Source: Bostrychus sinensis (taxonomy: Eukaryota; Chordata; Actinopteri; Gobiiformes; Eleotridae). From it: a stretch of DNA of 64,000 bases. A program made the translations under genes and the position numbers. Under the pieces are notes generated by a model. The model ran no database searches and had not been told where the DNA came from. It saw nothing but the letters and a program-made list of their open reading frames with translations. The DNA is taken from the NCBI GenBank assembly GCA_020698575.1, contig CM036247.1:28434431-28498430 (forward strand), in the 5' to 3' direction. Shown here piece after piece: positions 10,331-23,196 of the stretch (the first letter of the stretch is position 1; every line of letters starts with the position of its first letter).

Positions 10331-11580
10331 CGGGCCACGAAGAGGGACAAAACACTGTTTGCTGTGTGCATATGAGTCAAGGGTTAATTTTTGTTGGTTC
10401 CTGGTTGCCTTCAGAGGGGTAAAGTGGAAAAATGAAGCAGGGTTGAAACAAATAGCAGCGTCGGGAGAGACGTGTGGCCTTCGCTTAAACAGAGCCATAA
10501 ATCAGCGGACTGACGTGGAGAGAGGGAGGGAGGAGAATGAAGGAGGCAGAGAGTGTACAAGTAAAAGTGAGACAACAACAGCATAACATTACAACTGTTT
10601 AGCCCCTCCAGCCTGCATTATTAAATATCTCCTTGGTATGTTAGCTTATTTGTCTTATGGGCATCTGCCTTTTATTGTTTATTTTACAATGTCCGGCATT
10701 TATTGTACTAATGTAAACAGAACTTTCAGTAATGATAATGCAGACGAGATAAAACAAGTGCTAATGTAGAACTCAACTTTTTCAAGCAAATACCGAAAGA
10801 ATGTTGCACTTACTCACTGATATGGAGCTCACACGCATTACTTGGTATACCACTGTACTTGCTCAGATTAATAAGCATCTTTGAAAGTGCACCACAGAAG
10901 GTGGGCAAAGATGCATGTGGATAATATGTAGGGAGCATCATCTTGTGGTGATGCTTTTAATGAAGTCCTGTGTGTTTAAAGCTGCATGTGTGAGCAGACC
11001 CCCACGGTGCCGGCTCAAACTCGCCAGGCCTTAAGACTTGGAGATGCTCTAATTCATTCTGGACTTGTCTGTGCTCCCAGGTAGGGGCAGAATCGAGGAG
11101 ATATCGCATGTACAGGCCGGCATGTTCCAGCTGCGACCCACCTCTGTGTCACTCATTTTGTCCTGACTTGTGAGGGATTACTGCAGCGTGGGCTTGTGCT
11201 GAGCTGGCAAAATAGACAGGGATAAAAGCAGAATAGAAAGCCATCGCAGTCGGTATGTGTCTGTGTTTTACATACAGGCCAGGCCCTCAGGAAATTTTGA
11301 TACTATATACCAGAAGCCCTATTAAATATCTCTCATCTGTTTCCATCAGTGTGATTCAGAATCACACTGGTTTAGAGAAGTAACAAAGCAAAAGTGGTTC
11401 AGGTAAAGCTGGATAAATCAAACGAGAGCCACAAGTATAGCCGCATGCTTTCAAAGTCAGTCTAATAGAGGCTTTTCAAACGCTCCAACAGGGAACAGGA
11501 GATTTGGCGTGTTTGTGTTATACAGCAAAGCATGCAATTGCCTGCTGGATTTTCACAGTTTAGGCACAAAGTATGTGCAA
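10331..11580. other. Gene-free stretch
   Basis: Unique-looking sequence. The frame at 10191-10586 (131 codons) overlaps a minus frame and has no domain. No transposon ends or long simple repeats are visible. Confidence 0.4.
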
Positions 11581-11589
11581 ATTATTTCA

Positions 11590-12060
11590 TTCACCTGACA
11601 CCAAAGAACAGCGGTCGCCCGGCACTTTGAGAGAAAATTAAATTAAGCGCTGAGAAAACGGTAGAGAAAAACTTGGAGGATACAGAATGGATTTATGGCT
11701 CTAAATCTGATGGAGCTTGATACTAATGCTGTATAAATCCTCGCCTTTCATTATAGTATTATATGAAATGCATTGGTATGGAGCGACGGATCCTATTTGA
11801 CATTCCGTTACCGGAGCAGTTGTGCACAGCTTCACACTTAAGCCCTTTAAAGCTAATACATAAATGTAACATTACATATAGCTACAGTGCTCAACAACCA
11901 TTTTTTGCTTTCTGAATCAGCAAACAGGGGAGACGACGCTCCCAAATGGTTTAATTACTCAAACAGATTGAGGAGCTTAATGATGTTTTGCCTCTCCAAT
12001 GGCAACAATGCAGCTAATCGGCTCAGCTATTATTCCAACAATGAATATGAATCATAATAT
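11590..12060. promoter_or_regulatory. Enhancer-like block
   Basis: About 470 bases of non-repetitive, balanced sequence with many homeodomain-type cores (AAATTAAATTAAGC near 11636, GTTTAATTACTC near 11950, GCTAATCGGC near 12013) and E-box-like sites. Frames are closed. The texture matches conserved developmental enhancers, but conservation is untested. Confidence 0.3.
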
Positions 12061-12875
12061 GCTTGTTTCTGGCTTTTACAATGTTTTGTGGAATGTACTG
12101 TAACAATGGCTCACAGAAAGATGAGACTGAAGTTTTAAATTAATTTGACTGTTTCAAGAACAAGAATTTTCACATACTTCATGGCATGAAGAACAAGTTA
12201 AAAGATAAAAAGTCAATTTAGCATCTATATTAGACTTTTTTTTTTCTATTGTTTACAACAATGGTCCGTGATGGCATTTGTATCTGGATATACATTTAAC
12301 CAATTAGAAACAGGGGCCGAAACAAGGATGCAGAATAAGCTGCCTCTGAAGCAATGCAGTTTTGTAAATATAACAAATTGGAGAAACAAAGCATTGCACA
12401 TAGACCGCCCTATTATAGAATCCGTTTTGAGTAACTGCTTGGGTCAATCTGTTAAAAAGGTGTTCCTGACCAACTTCACCTCACTTAGAAACTGAATGAA
12501 TCTGTCTGTGCATGTATTGATGAGCCAATGTTTTACAGTTCCTTTTATTCAAACCACCAAGAAGTATGGTTTTTGGACCTCTGCATTTTTTAAAATTTGT
12601 GTACATCCACAGATCCAAGATCTCATTAATGGAACCCAATCAGTCCTAAATGGGCCACTGACAAAGCCAAGACCCTGGGCTGGCTGTACTGCAGGTGGTG
12701 GGTGTTTGATGGGGTCCATTTTGTCATTGGGTGAGGGGGGACGGTGCAGATGCATTGTGCCCTGTGGCGTGGCTGCGGCGGCGACACGTATGGGCTCCAT
12801 TGTGTTGCGATTATGTAGGATGAGCACGCCGCCTGCTAATCCGCCTGTGGGAGGGTGCATGCCTGTGAATTATTG
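12061..12875. other. Gene-free stretch
   Basis: The frames at 12496-12903 (plus) and 12549-12860 (minus) run through the same GC-richer segment on opposite strands, so an unbiased lack of stops explains them better than coding does. The segment 12720-12850 has clustered CpGs (GGCGTGGCTGCGGCGGCG) and could be regulatory. Confidence 0.4.
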
Positions 12876-13222
12876 CACTTTGGAAACGAAAAAAAAAACG
12901 TAGAAAGAAAGGGGAGAGAGAGGAAGGAGGAGGAGACACGGAGACAGAGAAGCCCCCTTTGGCTGTGATTATGAAATGGTCTGTCACAGATTAGGGCTAC
13001 TGGGATGCAGGCAGAGATGAGCCTCCCACAGACACACACCGGCTAGTCAGTCAGTGAGCTTACCTGAGGTTATACACGCCTCGCATCCATCCGCGCTTGT
13101 AACACACACACACACATATATATAAAGAAGGGAGGAGGGGATTGGGAGCATGAAAACAAACACGCTCCAAATAGGCTTGAGAGAGAAGGAAAGAAAGAGG
13201 AAAAAAGAGAGAGAATGCTGCC
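12876..13222. repeat. Purine-rich tracts with (CA)n/(TA)n microsatellite
   Basis: Two long A/G-rich runs (about 12880-12950 and 13125-13222) flank a less biased segment holding (AC)n(AT)n at 13101-13125. Long purine strands can form triplex DNA. The minus strand has a good donor, CCTCAG|GTAAGC, at about 13067-13073, but upstream frames do not suggest coding. Confidence 0.5.
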
Positions 13223-14149
13223 CAAGGAAAAACAACAAAATCAAATGGCAGAGAGGGAGCCTGAGAAGAGAACTCTGGCAGTGACTAAAATAAGACCTGT
13301 GTGGCTATTGTCTGTTTCCAGGAGGGCTTTGGTGATAAAAAGCCCACGCTATTTGTCTTTCTCTTGCCTTGCCCTCCTCGAGAGCATAGATACCTGGAGA
13401 TGTTTGTTCAACCGGAGATAGAGTATGTCAGCAGAGTACACTAAAGTCTTGTTCGGAACAGCGCCATTCAGAACACAAAGTCCTCATATTTTGTTGATGT
13501 GGGATGAGTAGGCCAGGCTGTGATAGCAGCGGCAGTTACGTAAATGGTGACGTCAGAAGTGCTTCACAAATTGTGCTTTGAGAATTGTTTGTTAAAAATG
13601 TCAAGTGTTTTCAAATGCAGATGCCGTGCCGTTGATGAAATTGCATAAGAACCCAAACAGGGGGTGGCTGGAAAAACAGTCATGTCTGTTATCAGTTGTT
13701 GAGATAATTTACTTCAAATACTTGCCTGTATAAAAATGCATACCACACTAGTACACCTTTTGAAGGCACAGGTAAGATGTTCTATTTACAAGGAGATATA
13801 TTTTGTGCTTATCATTGTGCATGCATTATGCAAAACACCATGGTAAAGATGCCATATTGCAGAACTGCTCTGTCAACTTTTTGTTTGTCCCGTACACTAC
13901 AATTGTGTCAACGCCAAAAAGATTATGTTTTCACTGGCAGTTTGTTAGTCTGTTAGCAAGGTAACTCAAAGGGTAATGGTCCACATTTTTACCATTGTAC
14001 GATAGGTATCCCTGCAACAAAGATTATATCTCCAGCCATAAGAGGTCAATAAAAGAACAATATCTTTTGGGGCAGTTCAGGATTACCATTACCTGGATCC
14101 ATTTACAGTATTTTAGTGGACTGTTTACCATTGTAAAATATAAGCACTT
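13223..14149. other. Gene-free stretch
   Basis: Nothing recognised beyond a donor-like ACAG|GTAAGA near 13770 without a convincing upstream acceptor. AT-rich and unique-looking. Confidence 0.4.
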
Positions 14150-14235
14150 AAGTGGCTTAAGTAGACAGAGCATTTACCCCTGAACATCCACATTACGAGC
14201 CCTGGTCTGACCACTAAATCGTTACCCTCCTACCC
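14150..14235 (+). mobile_element. Degraded tRNA-derived SINE head
   Basis: 'agtggcttaagtagacagag' (14151 onward) resembles a tRNA A box, and 'ttacgagccctgg' (about 14193) sits where a B box is expected. The following 'ctggtctgaccac' fits a SINE body. It is strongly diverged. Confidence 0.35.
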
Positions 14236-15560
14236 TCCTGACTCCTAAATACAACTGTGATCTTAGCAGTTGTATGAATATTCCATCTTGCATCAAATTC
14301 AGCCATGCAAGTTTTAAAATTATGCTCATTTAAAGTATAGTGCCATCAGATGCAGATTTTACATAAAAATTAAAAAATTTATATCAGACAAAAAGGTTAT
14401 ATGTCTATGTGCCATGTGAATTTTCATCACAAGTTTACTGCACTTCACTCCTGCTGCTGCTGAAAGTGAAATGGCACGGTCACTTAGACACCATTCCCAA
14501 AGTTATGACAACAGTAACAAAAGCATGACGTACTGAAGTGAACTGTAGCGCATGGTTGGTGTTCACAAAGTGGGGTATCAGGTGTCTTGTGCTGCTTCTG
14601 ATAATTATACACAGTCTTTATCCTAAGTATCTATTATTTTCACGGCTGGCAGCCTGAGAGGAGAGCAGCGGTCAGAAATACTCAACTCTCTGCTGATTGA
14701 CTGACAACTACAGGCAGTGCGGTTCTGTCCAATCACACGCTCCACTGTCAGGTTGATTCTTCCCCCAGCTTCAAGGTGGAGAGAAAAGCCGCTGCCCGAG
14801 TTTGTTACAGCAGAAACATCCACGTTTGATTGGCAGGCTGGCCTTCTTTCAGGACAGACAGAGCCAATCAGTTTAATTAGCCCAATGGTATTTCCAGGTT
14901 TTGTATCTACAAGGCTGGGATTTGTGAGTGAGGATTTAAGTTTTAGCCTTTGTTTAAGGGTTCACTGGGGCTTGCAAGTGTCTTTTACTGTAAGTGAGAC
15001 AGAAAATAGATATACATCGGACAAGCACTGGTAGTTTTGTACAGGTCAAGACAGGTGTTTTCCCTTAAAGTATTGGTGAAACTTACTGCCTTGTGTTGGA
15101 AAAGGTTGAAAAACCCAGTACTCTGGGTTCTATATGAACTGGCGAAGTTTAATGTGTAAAATGTGCTAAATAAATCTTTGAAAATAAACAGTATTACCGC
15201 AATAGTCTTGTATACTTGGGTATGTCAAACAGGAAGGAGGCCAGATAATCATAAAAATACAACCAAAATTGTAAAAGACTGATTCAATTTGAATTGATGA
15301 ATTCTCTTAGATTAAGGACAAAACATCTTCAACTTAAACTATGCCACCTTTTAAACTTTTTAGGTGGCAATCTGGCTAACTGAGAGTATCTATAGACAAC
15401 AACTGTTGATCTTAATTTGATGTTCAACTTATTCAAGTTTACACTCTCTTATTTTTAATTAAAAGCAATTTCTAATGCACTACCGCAGAATGTATGTTAG
15501 ATACTCCAGATAGTCTATTTTGCTGGTGTGACATTTTTTTTCTCTGAAGGCAGAAAACTG
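14236..15560. other. Gene-free stretch
   Basis: The segment 14640-15000 is GC-richer with short open frames on both strands and a CACGCTCCACTGTCAGG string. It has the look of an old repeat or regulatory block but I cannot assign it. The rest is AT-rich. Confidence 0.35.
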
Positions 15561-15997
15561 TTGCCTGGAAATTCCAGACTCACCGCTGTACCAGCAGGAT
15601 GAGTCTGGTCGCCATAGAATCAATTCGATTTCTAGCGCGGAGCAAACGGGCAGCGGAGTTAGCCAATCAGAAAATGGCGGACGTGACGTTAACAAAGCGA
15701 CAAGAAAGTAAGCAACGCGAAAACATTATTTTTTTTTTTTAATAAAAGCTTCTAGTGCTGCAAGCTGCTGTGGTTTTAATGACTCGATATGTTTTTGGTA
15801 ATTTAAAACAGAATTTACCGCTGAATGAAACAAACTCGGCTCCTCAGTGCTCGCGAAGAACACGTGACTTAAATAAGCGAATCAAAATGCACGGTACGGT
15901 TGGGATTTGAGTAAACCACTGCGGATGGCGTGGTGACCAGACTGATATTTCTCTGTATAATAATACAGAGACATATTAGTCTGGATTTTCCAGGCAA
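15561..15997. mobile_element. Inverted-repeat DNA element with a hairpin at each end, 437 bp
   Basis: The outer 20 bases, ttgcctggaaattccagact and the inverse of agtctggattttccaggcaa, match at 19 of 20 positions. Each end also folds on itself. On the left, ccagact (15574) pairs with agtctgg (ending 15608). On the right, ccagactgatat (15937) pairs with atattagtctgg (ending about 15985) around a second nested pair, ctctgtat and atacagag. The interior is CpG-richer and non-coding. No clean flanking duplication is visible. This resembles foldback-like non-autonomous elements of fish. Superfamily not assigned. Confidence 0.65.
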
Positions 15998-16269
15998 AGA
16001 AAATTGCATTTTTTCTGTACAATCATCAGTTGATTGCAGGGCTAACATTTCAAGACATGACTCACTCACTCTTCTCAGTTTATTATAACACTGCCTTTAT
16101 GAAGTTTGTCACTTCACGATATACAGTATAAAGCACCTGAAGCTGCCCTAGTGCCGTCTGTTTCAGTTTAAACAACACAGAATAACATTATTGTGCCTTA
16201 TTGAGATCACTGTTTCCATCCAGCATTAGATCAGTGTGGTCATATTTGTATAATCCTTCAGAAGTGGTG
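15998..16269. other. Short gene-free stretch
   Basis: AT-rich unique sequence between the inverted-repeat element and the next enhancer-like block. Nothing recognised. Confidence 0.4.
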
Positions 16270-16600
16270 AGTTATTACAAAATCTTGGCCTGACAGCCCT
16301 CTGACAACCCAAGCCGAAGCCAGATAATTGCTCTCACGCTCACTACTTAATGAACATAATTACCACGTTCTTCAGCGTTCACCCTGTGATTAATTGTTAC
16401 AACATTTCTTTGTTGGGTTCCGACAAATTACCCCCTCGCACCACTATTGCCATTTTCACATCAGGCAATCATAAAGTACGCAAGCAGGCACTCATAAAGC
16501 CAGCTCGGAGCCACTTGAGAGCCATGTTGGGATTATTGAAGGAGGCAGAGGAAGTTAAGAGCTCACCAATCAGTCAATTATAATCATCGGAGAAAGGTTT
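16270..16600. promoter_or_regulatory. Enhancer-like block
   Basis: Non-repetitive and balanced, with a dense set of homeodomain cores (GATAATTG, CATAATTACC, GATTAATTGTTAC, TCAATTATAATC). The frame at 16350-16583 is 77 codons without a domain. A good candidate for a conserved non-coding element. Confidence 0.35.
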
Positions 16601-16839
16601 TTGAAGCTGTCATTCCTGAAAGAGAGGGGAAGTAGGGGATCTCGAGAGTGCTATATCTGGCAACAGCAGCGCGTCAGGTAGCTGCGCGCACATGTCCCAG
16701 CACTCAGAAATGCACCTCCTTATGCCAACGCATACACAAATCATATTAAGGAGAGCAGTCTAAATAACTACAAATGCCTGTGCAATCATTCAAGCACACA
16801 GTCACTCTGAGCTCGGTGACACCTGTCAGCTCCAACAAA

Positions 16840-17110
16840 AACATGTCCGCACAAGTCAAAGGCAAGAAGTTCTAATCCAATTCTAAAGCTCATGTTTGGG
16901 AGCAATTAGCTGGAGCATATTTCACAGACGACCTAATTGAGGAGCTGTCACCCAGTTAAGTAAGGCTTGGCTTAAGAGCATTTGCTTAATAAGCCATGGC
17001 CTAATGCAATAAGGTGCCTATTCCCAATCAGCCATGACTAAGTCTAATTTATGCTGAGCCAAATGAGGAAGTGGGAGAAAGTCCAGGCCAAGTAATGACC
17101 TCTGTTGTTG
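16840..17110. promoter_or_regulatory. Enhancer-like block
   Basis: Contains GCAATTAGCTGG, CCTAATTGAGG, GCTTAATAAGCC and TCTAATTTATGC within 250 bases and lacks repeats. With the preceding block it may form one larger regulatory region. Confidence 0.33.
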
Positions 17111-18821
17111 TAAATACTGATTATTTACAGAAGAAGAGGAATAGGTCTACTTTTCAAAAGTTATGCATTCACATTGATTTGATACTACCAAGACACAACC
17201 TTTTTTGCTCACTTAAAGACCAAATATATGTTTAGTTTGACTTTTGAATTAACCCCTACATTGCAGACCAAATCAATCAATGTCCATTTAATTACTCAGC
17301 CCAATATCAACAATAGCAAAACTAAAACTAAATGAAACTAAAAAAACATCTAAGGGAAACCAAATGAACTGTGACCTAGATATGGCCAAGATATTACAGT
17401 ACATTTACATTATTTTAAGAAAGTCTATGATCGGCTGGATATAATATAAAGGCCAAATAAAAACACACTTTTATGAATAAAGAGGAAACATTCAAAGCTC
17501 ACTATGCCCAGGTAAAGATCACCTGTGTCTCACCTGTAATGAAACTAGAGCCACATGTGCATTCACTCATGAGAGGAAATATCCACCCTCAGACCTGTCT
17601 ACTGTTCTTTATACTTTTAGATTATTGATTTGCCTAAAGTCGAACCTCCTCTGAACCTCTTGTCTTTATTTGGCCTTTGGATATAATTTATGTATCTGAA
17701 TACACAGCCACAATTTTTTTTTTTTTTTGTTAGAACATTTTTTAAAAGTCTGTGTTTTTCAGGATTGTATTGTTGATTTCCATTATGTACAGTATAAATA
17801 ATGCATTTCCTCTGGTTCTGTCTCAGTCCCAAAATGTCCTACACCTGTTTTAGTGGGGTCTTGATGACAACACTAATTTTGGTTTTCATGTTCAGACATA
17901 TATGCAGTACCTGCAAACAGCACCGCTTGAGGTTGATTGATTCAGCGGAGCAGCAGATCACTCACTGTGACAAATCGCTGGCTGACAGAGGAACACAAAA
18001 AAGTCCATACCCTAAAACCTAACCTGTGAGGAAGGGCTGGGGGCACAGGAGGGGACTGACCTGGCACGAGACTACCACAGCTCTCATACTTGTTCTACTT
18101 TGATTATTCCTTTACAATCTTACTTTGAGTTTACCTTTTTGGACCTTACAGTAGTGTAGCATCAGTATAAAGTGTGAGGTTCTGTGTCCCTGCCTCCATC
18201 TCACCCCCCTCCCTCTCAGGGAGTGATAGATTCCACCTCAGTTCATTTATCCTGGAAGCAGAGGAGACGGCACTGTGATGTGATCCATCTCGCCGGCGAT
18301 GGAGGGAGCGCGGCGTCCCCGATCACAGAGCCTATCAATCTCACTCATAGAGGCCGGATCAGCCCCACTGTCAGACAGCAGACACACACACGGGCCACTC
18401 GCCTGCCCAGGACTTCCTACTGTACCTCATGCACTGACACTCTCTCAGGGGCTGCCTGGAGATGACACAGGCACAGAGCAGCTAGAGGCTTCACAAGTTA
18501 AAAAAATATATATTTGATTTACACACAGGACACCAAGATGCAGAGAATTAGTTCAAATAAAGCAGTGTTTGTAATTTTTTTTTTTTTTTATATTGTACCT
18601 TGTATTAAAATTCCAAATGCACTGTGGCTTTTTACACATCTATGACATCCTCCAAGTTTTAGCCGTCATTTTCTAAAACTTTTTTAGGACTTTCAAACGT
18701 ATAGTCCCTTAACAAACTCCACAAGCTAAATGTTAAATTAGAACAAAGTAACAAAATTGACAAAAAGGAAGAACATGGGACCAAAAGGGAATAAAAGTGT
18801 TCTAAAAGGACACAATGAGGG
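17111..18821. other. Gene-free stretch
   Basis: AT-rich to 18020, then a GC-richer segment (18180-18480) with two overlapping plus frames of 93 and 72 codons and no domain. T runs lie at about 17708-17720 and 18577-18589. A donor-like ACAG|GTGAGA occurs on the minus strand near 17535 without a convincing coding exon. Confidence 0.4.
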
Positions 18822-18950
18822 TAAAACCTGTAGCCTTTTACAGAGAAAGTGACCCAGGTTTGAATCCTGAAATGCTTGGATCATGTTAGTCCAGTCTTAC
18901 TCCCAGTACCCTGTCTAATTAATTGGGCTTCAGAAAGATAGGAGGAACAA
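18822..18950 (+). mobile_element. Degraded SINE with recognisable B box
   Basis: GGTTTGAATCC (18857-18867) is close to the RNA polymerase III B-box consensus GGTTCGANNCC. The upstream A-box region is degraded, and 'gtccagtcttactcccagta' follows. Probably a tRNA-derived SINE piece rather than a tRNA gene, because no cloverleaf arms can be built. Confidence 0.4.
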
Positions 18951-21900
18951 TTAAAATTAGTTTCTGGCAACCTTATCTCATCTCCCATTTTACATATGTA
19001 CTACTCTGACTATTTTCAAGCCATTCCTATACCACCTTATCATGTATTACCTCCAAAACAGTCTTTCAATACTACAATTACTGTAATTTGATAACTTTTA
19101 GTAGAGACTATTGCATGAGAACTGAGAGGTTATATTTGAAAACTCACAACTCAGTCATGAAGCATATAATATGACATAGAGATATCAGAACACAAAAAGT
19201 GCTAATGAGAAAACCTTTGAAATACTTAGTATGAACTAATGTGAAAGATGTAAATATTGGTATAAATGCAGATTACACCAAATAATTTCCCATAGATCAA
19301 TGTATGTTCAATGTTAAGATATGCAAACATACAATTCATTGAATTTGGGAGCACCTCTTGGCTCGCTTGGTTAAGGATGTTTCCTGTGTGAGAACTATCT
19401 TCCCTGTACCATTAAGATCCTACAAAAGCATCAAAATATAGCAAAATCGACTTCAGATAATCATTTTCAATTTAAAATTCATATCATGAACCTATGATTG
19501 TAAAGTCATTTGATTCTATGGACTATACTACTGCCTTTTTTTTTTTTTTTTTTTTTATACCACTCGTCCTTTTTGAAAAGTAGCATTTCAATCCATGTCA
19601 GAACATATTTGCGAACACATGCCATATGCTGTATCAAAACGCATCAAACTCTCATTGACAGTGAAGTACACAAAATCACCCCAGCCTATGACAGAAAGCA
19701 CCCTTTACACACACTTCCCTTTACACACCCTGACACCCCTCAAAAAACACTTCTGGGCTGACGTAGAACACTCCCGCGCACTCATCCTCAGACACTTCAT
19801 AACCTGACATGTACACACGCACACATCCACGCACGTCAAAAGCACTGGGCTGTAAAGCGCTGTCCCTATCCACCCCAGACAGCATCCACCAATCAAATTA
19901 GGCCTGATCAAAACATGCCATTCAAAGCCAGGGCTGTGGCGGAAAAGGGGAGAGGGGGTGTGGGTGAGGCGTTCAGGGGAGCACAGCCAAATGCGCTGAC
20001 CTTGGGAGCAATTAGCATGACCAGGGAGGGCGAGAGACATAGGCATAGACAGGGGAGAGTGAGAAAGTGAACGGGGGCCTGTGTAGAATAAAGAAGGAGG
20101 TAATGCAAAACCCCCACCTCTGCTACATCTGCAAATAAGGGCTGGAGCCCCTCTGAGGGCCCACTCAGCACAAGGCCCCAGTCTCACCAGCCTCCTCCTC
20201 CTCCTTCTCCTCAGCCTCTCAAGCCCGGTCCCTCGCCACCTCCCACTGCTCCCCGGTGTGAGCCCCCAGCCTGGGTCTCCCCCTCAGGAACCCCCCAGCC
20301 TCATCTCTGGCTCTTCCTCACACCAGCTCTCATTAGACTCTACGTGCCATTTTTGATTTTGTAGGTCATTAGGTTCCATAAGGTCGTGGCGTTTGAGGTA
20401 CAATAATACTGCAAGAGCATGAGTTTTCCATATTTCAGCGCTCTTCTGCTCATTTCTGATACTGCATGAATTAACCTGACTTAGATCAATAATGACATTG
20501 AACTCCCTGAACACATAGGTACGCACACTTCCTCCAAACACTTAGATATGTCTATTAATTATGTACCACTTTATCACTATGTTCAACAACAGCAAATGCT
20601 TTTAGTCATAGTATCAATGTGTTCTAATGCCCTATGTAAATAAAATGAAACTTAACATACAATACAGTTTAACATACACATAGTCTAATCCTAACCTTAT
20701 TGATAGTGAAGGTACAGATACAACTGTATAGGAAAAGGTATGGGGCAACCACACCCTGGTACACTTGGCTAATACAAGAAAACTGATGGAAATGCAAAGC
20801 TTCTTGTTACACAAATTTCCTTATTCCTACTCTTTTTTTTTTTTTTTTTTTTTTGTATTATTTTACAGATTTTAGTAGTTAAGAATGATCAGTCCATACT
20901 ATAAGCTTTGGCCAAAGAGACATGTCTTGAATTACTTGGTGTACACCAGCTTGTCAACAAAAAACAGACTGCTGACACTACAGACAAAGTATCTATTCCA
21001 GACATGGCACTCCACTTCTAGTGCACTGAGAACTGTTATTTTATTTTATTTTTTTCAAAATGAGATAAGTAATACAAATTGTAGTTTTATTGAAGACTTG
21101 GCTAAATCATTTTCTCTTAACGTGAGATGTTTAAACAACCTTGTATTAGCACAGATATGGTCAGCCCTTTGAGCCCCCCACCCCCAATCTACCTGTAAAT
21201 CTAATTTCAATTGACTGTCAGGCAGTGCAGGTTTGAGGTTAGGCGCATACAGTAAAAAGACTGGGCAGAGGGAGTCGGAGCAAGGTGCGTAGTTCAAATT
21301 GTTTTCTATAAGTCACCTCTACAGGGGATTTGTGTTTATCCCCAGCCATTGATTTGTTGCCGGGGTTCACTGGCTAAAAAGGAGACAAGGAGGGACGTAA
21401 AACCAAAAGGGGGGGATCCACAGAGAGAGCCTTCGTCCTTGTCCTGAAGTGAATAGCTATATAAACTATATGAGCTGGATCGTTCACAGGGTTAATACAT
21501 AATGGTCATTGAGTACAAATGTGTAGTTATCAAGTGCAATTCAGAGGTTGGGCATCTGTGTTGCTTAATTTCTTCCTTAGACTTTTTTTTTTTTTTAACA
21601 AAAAGGTATACTGTTAATAGGACTAAGTCTCTGCAGTTTTAATTATGTATGTGGATCTTTCAATAAACTGACAGAAAGGGCATGTTCCAAAGTGAAGATT
21701 TATAAGTATATGCTGAATTAAAAACCTGAATAGGAAAACAGGTGTGCTCCATTGATTTCAAAATAGCCTTTTGGGTGATGTCTCTCAAATGGAGACTGTA
21801 TGAAAATATGACAACAGTCTTCTGTCATATGTGTTGCACAACGCAACAAACCTAGAAAATAAAAGCGTAAGTAGGCTGTAGTTAGGTTTATGATTGCAAC

Positions 21901-23029
21901 ACACATTTTTACATCTCTTTTTTTAACATAATAAATTGTTGCTAGTTAGCTATTAATTATTAATCTGGTCCCTATCAATTCAATAATGATTTCCAGTGAG
22001 AGAGTAATGTGACCAGTCCTCCCACTGAAAAAAAAAAAAAGGAATAGAAATACAAGCAATCCCTTTGCAAAGAAAGGGTGCAGCAAATTGTGGAGTGATT
22101 TATAATTTAGACTTTTTAATTATATAGACAATATATTCTATTCACAGTTTACCGATGTTACAATATATCACTAACCGGCTAAACATTGATTAAAAAGAGA
22201 GATCTGTATCAGTACAAATAAAAATGAATCAGTGCAATGCAACTTTAAAACAGTGTGTAATATATGCACGTAATCTGGCTCACTTGTTTGGTGGCACACA
22301 TCATTACCTGGTAATTTTGCTTAGAGAAACGTAAATTTATAAACATTTTTAGTTTACAGGGCTCAGTAAAAAGGCTGTACATAGTCTAATAACTCACACA
22401 GGAAGCAACAATAAGCCCAGTGCAGACAGCAGGGAAAAGAAAAAGTAAAGCAAAGTTGTTATTTAGGGTATACATACCCAAAGAAGCTTGTTGTTAGGGG
22501 CAAGCATAAGGTAAGCTTACTGGCTAACAACAGCCTAAAGTTTATCTGAATTTCAACGGCCCCTCCCTCTGAGTCCTTCCATGGAGCTCCTAGTGTCTTT
22601 ACTATTGATGTGGTCTATTCTCACTGATATTTTCATAACACTTATATATATATCCATATAATACTTGGGGAGTGGATTTATGATCAACTGCTTCTCTAAT
22701 ATGCACTGCTACTACAGTTTATCTGTTATTGGAGAATGGTAGAAAGTTGTACAGGGGTCATTAACAAATCATTATAGATATAATGACAGTATTTGCAATA
22801 ACAATGTCAGTGTTACATACTTATCTACATACCTATATATTTCTTTATGTGAATATTCTCATACTTTATGAATGGGTTTAACCTACAATAGAAGTTATGC
22901 AATACATTTACAAGCCTGGTTACCATATTGATACATGCATTGTGTGTTATCTTTAAACACTTTGGCATGCATCTCACTGTATTATAAGCTTCCATTCTCT
23001 CTCTCTTGTCTTGGCTTACAATAGGATCC
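18951..23029. other. Long gene-free stretch with homopolymer T runs
   Basis: T runs lie at about 19536-19556, 20833-20854 and 21583-21597. 'cttggctcgcttggttaagg' near 19358 is weakly tRNA-like. The segment 19700-20330 is GC-richer with overlapping frames (160 and 87 codons on the minus strand) that I read as chance; 20190-20230 is a CTC-rich tract. The rest is AT-rich with no genes or transposon ends that I can see. Confidence 0.4.
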
Positions 23030-23196
23030 TTCTGATGGGAGGATTTCCATTTCTCTGCATTGTTCTACCAGGCTCTTGTCATTCTGCCTGTTGTTCCCGT
23101 TTCATAATGCCGCCGTGTTGCTCACCCCACGACTCGCCTGTTTCAGTTTCACTTAGTGGCTTAATTACCGCCAAGCGTCTTCAATGCAAACGATGA
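23030..23196 (+). other. Candidate terminal exon or conserved block
   Basis: A CT-rich acceptor-like tract ending TTACAATAG (23029) leads into a frame open to a stop at 23194-23196. The peptide starts RILLMGGFPFLCIV and is unlike any family I know. An AATAAA hexamer lies near 23507. The 3' half also carries GGCTTAATTACCGCC, which is typical of enhancers, so a non-coding regulatory reading is at least as likely. Confidence 0.15.

Noticed and set aside
12496..12903. Protein-coding gene (plus 135 codons, minus 103 codons)
   Set aside because: Open frames on both strands over the same GC-richer segment indicate composition, not coding. No domain in either.
18840..18900. tRNA gene
   Set aside because: A good B box is present, but no acceptor or anticodon stem pairs with it, so a SINE remnant fits better.
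19705..20187. 160-codon minus frame
   Set aside because: GC-richer local composition lowers stop frequency. No domain, and another minus frame of 87 codons runs through the same bases.
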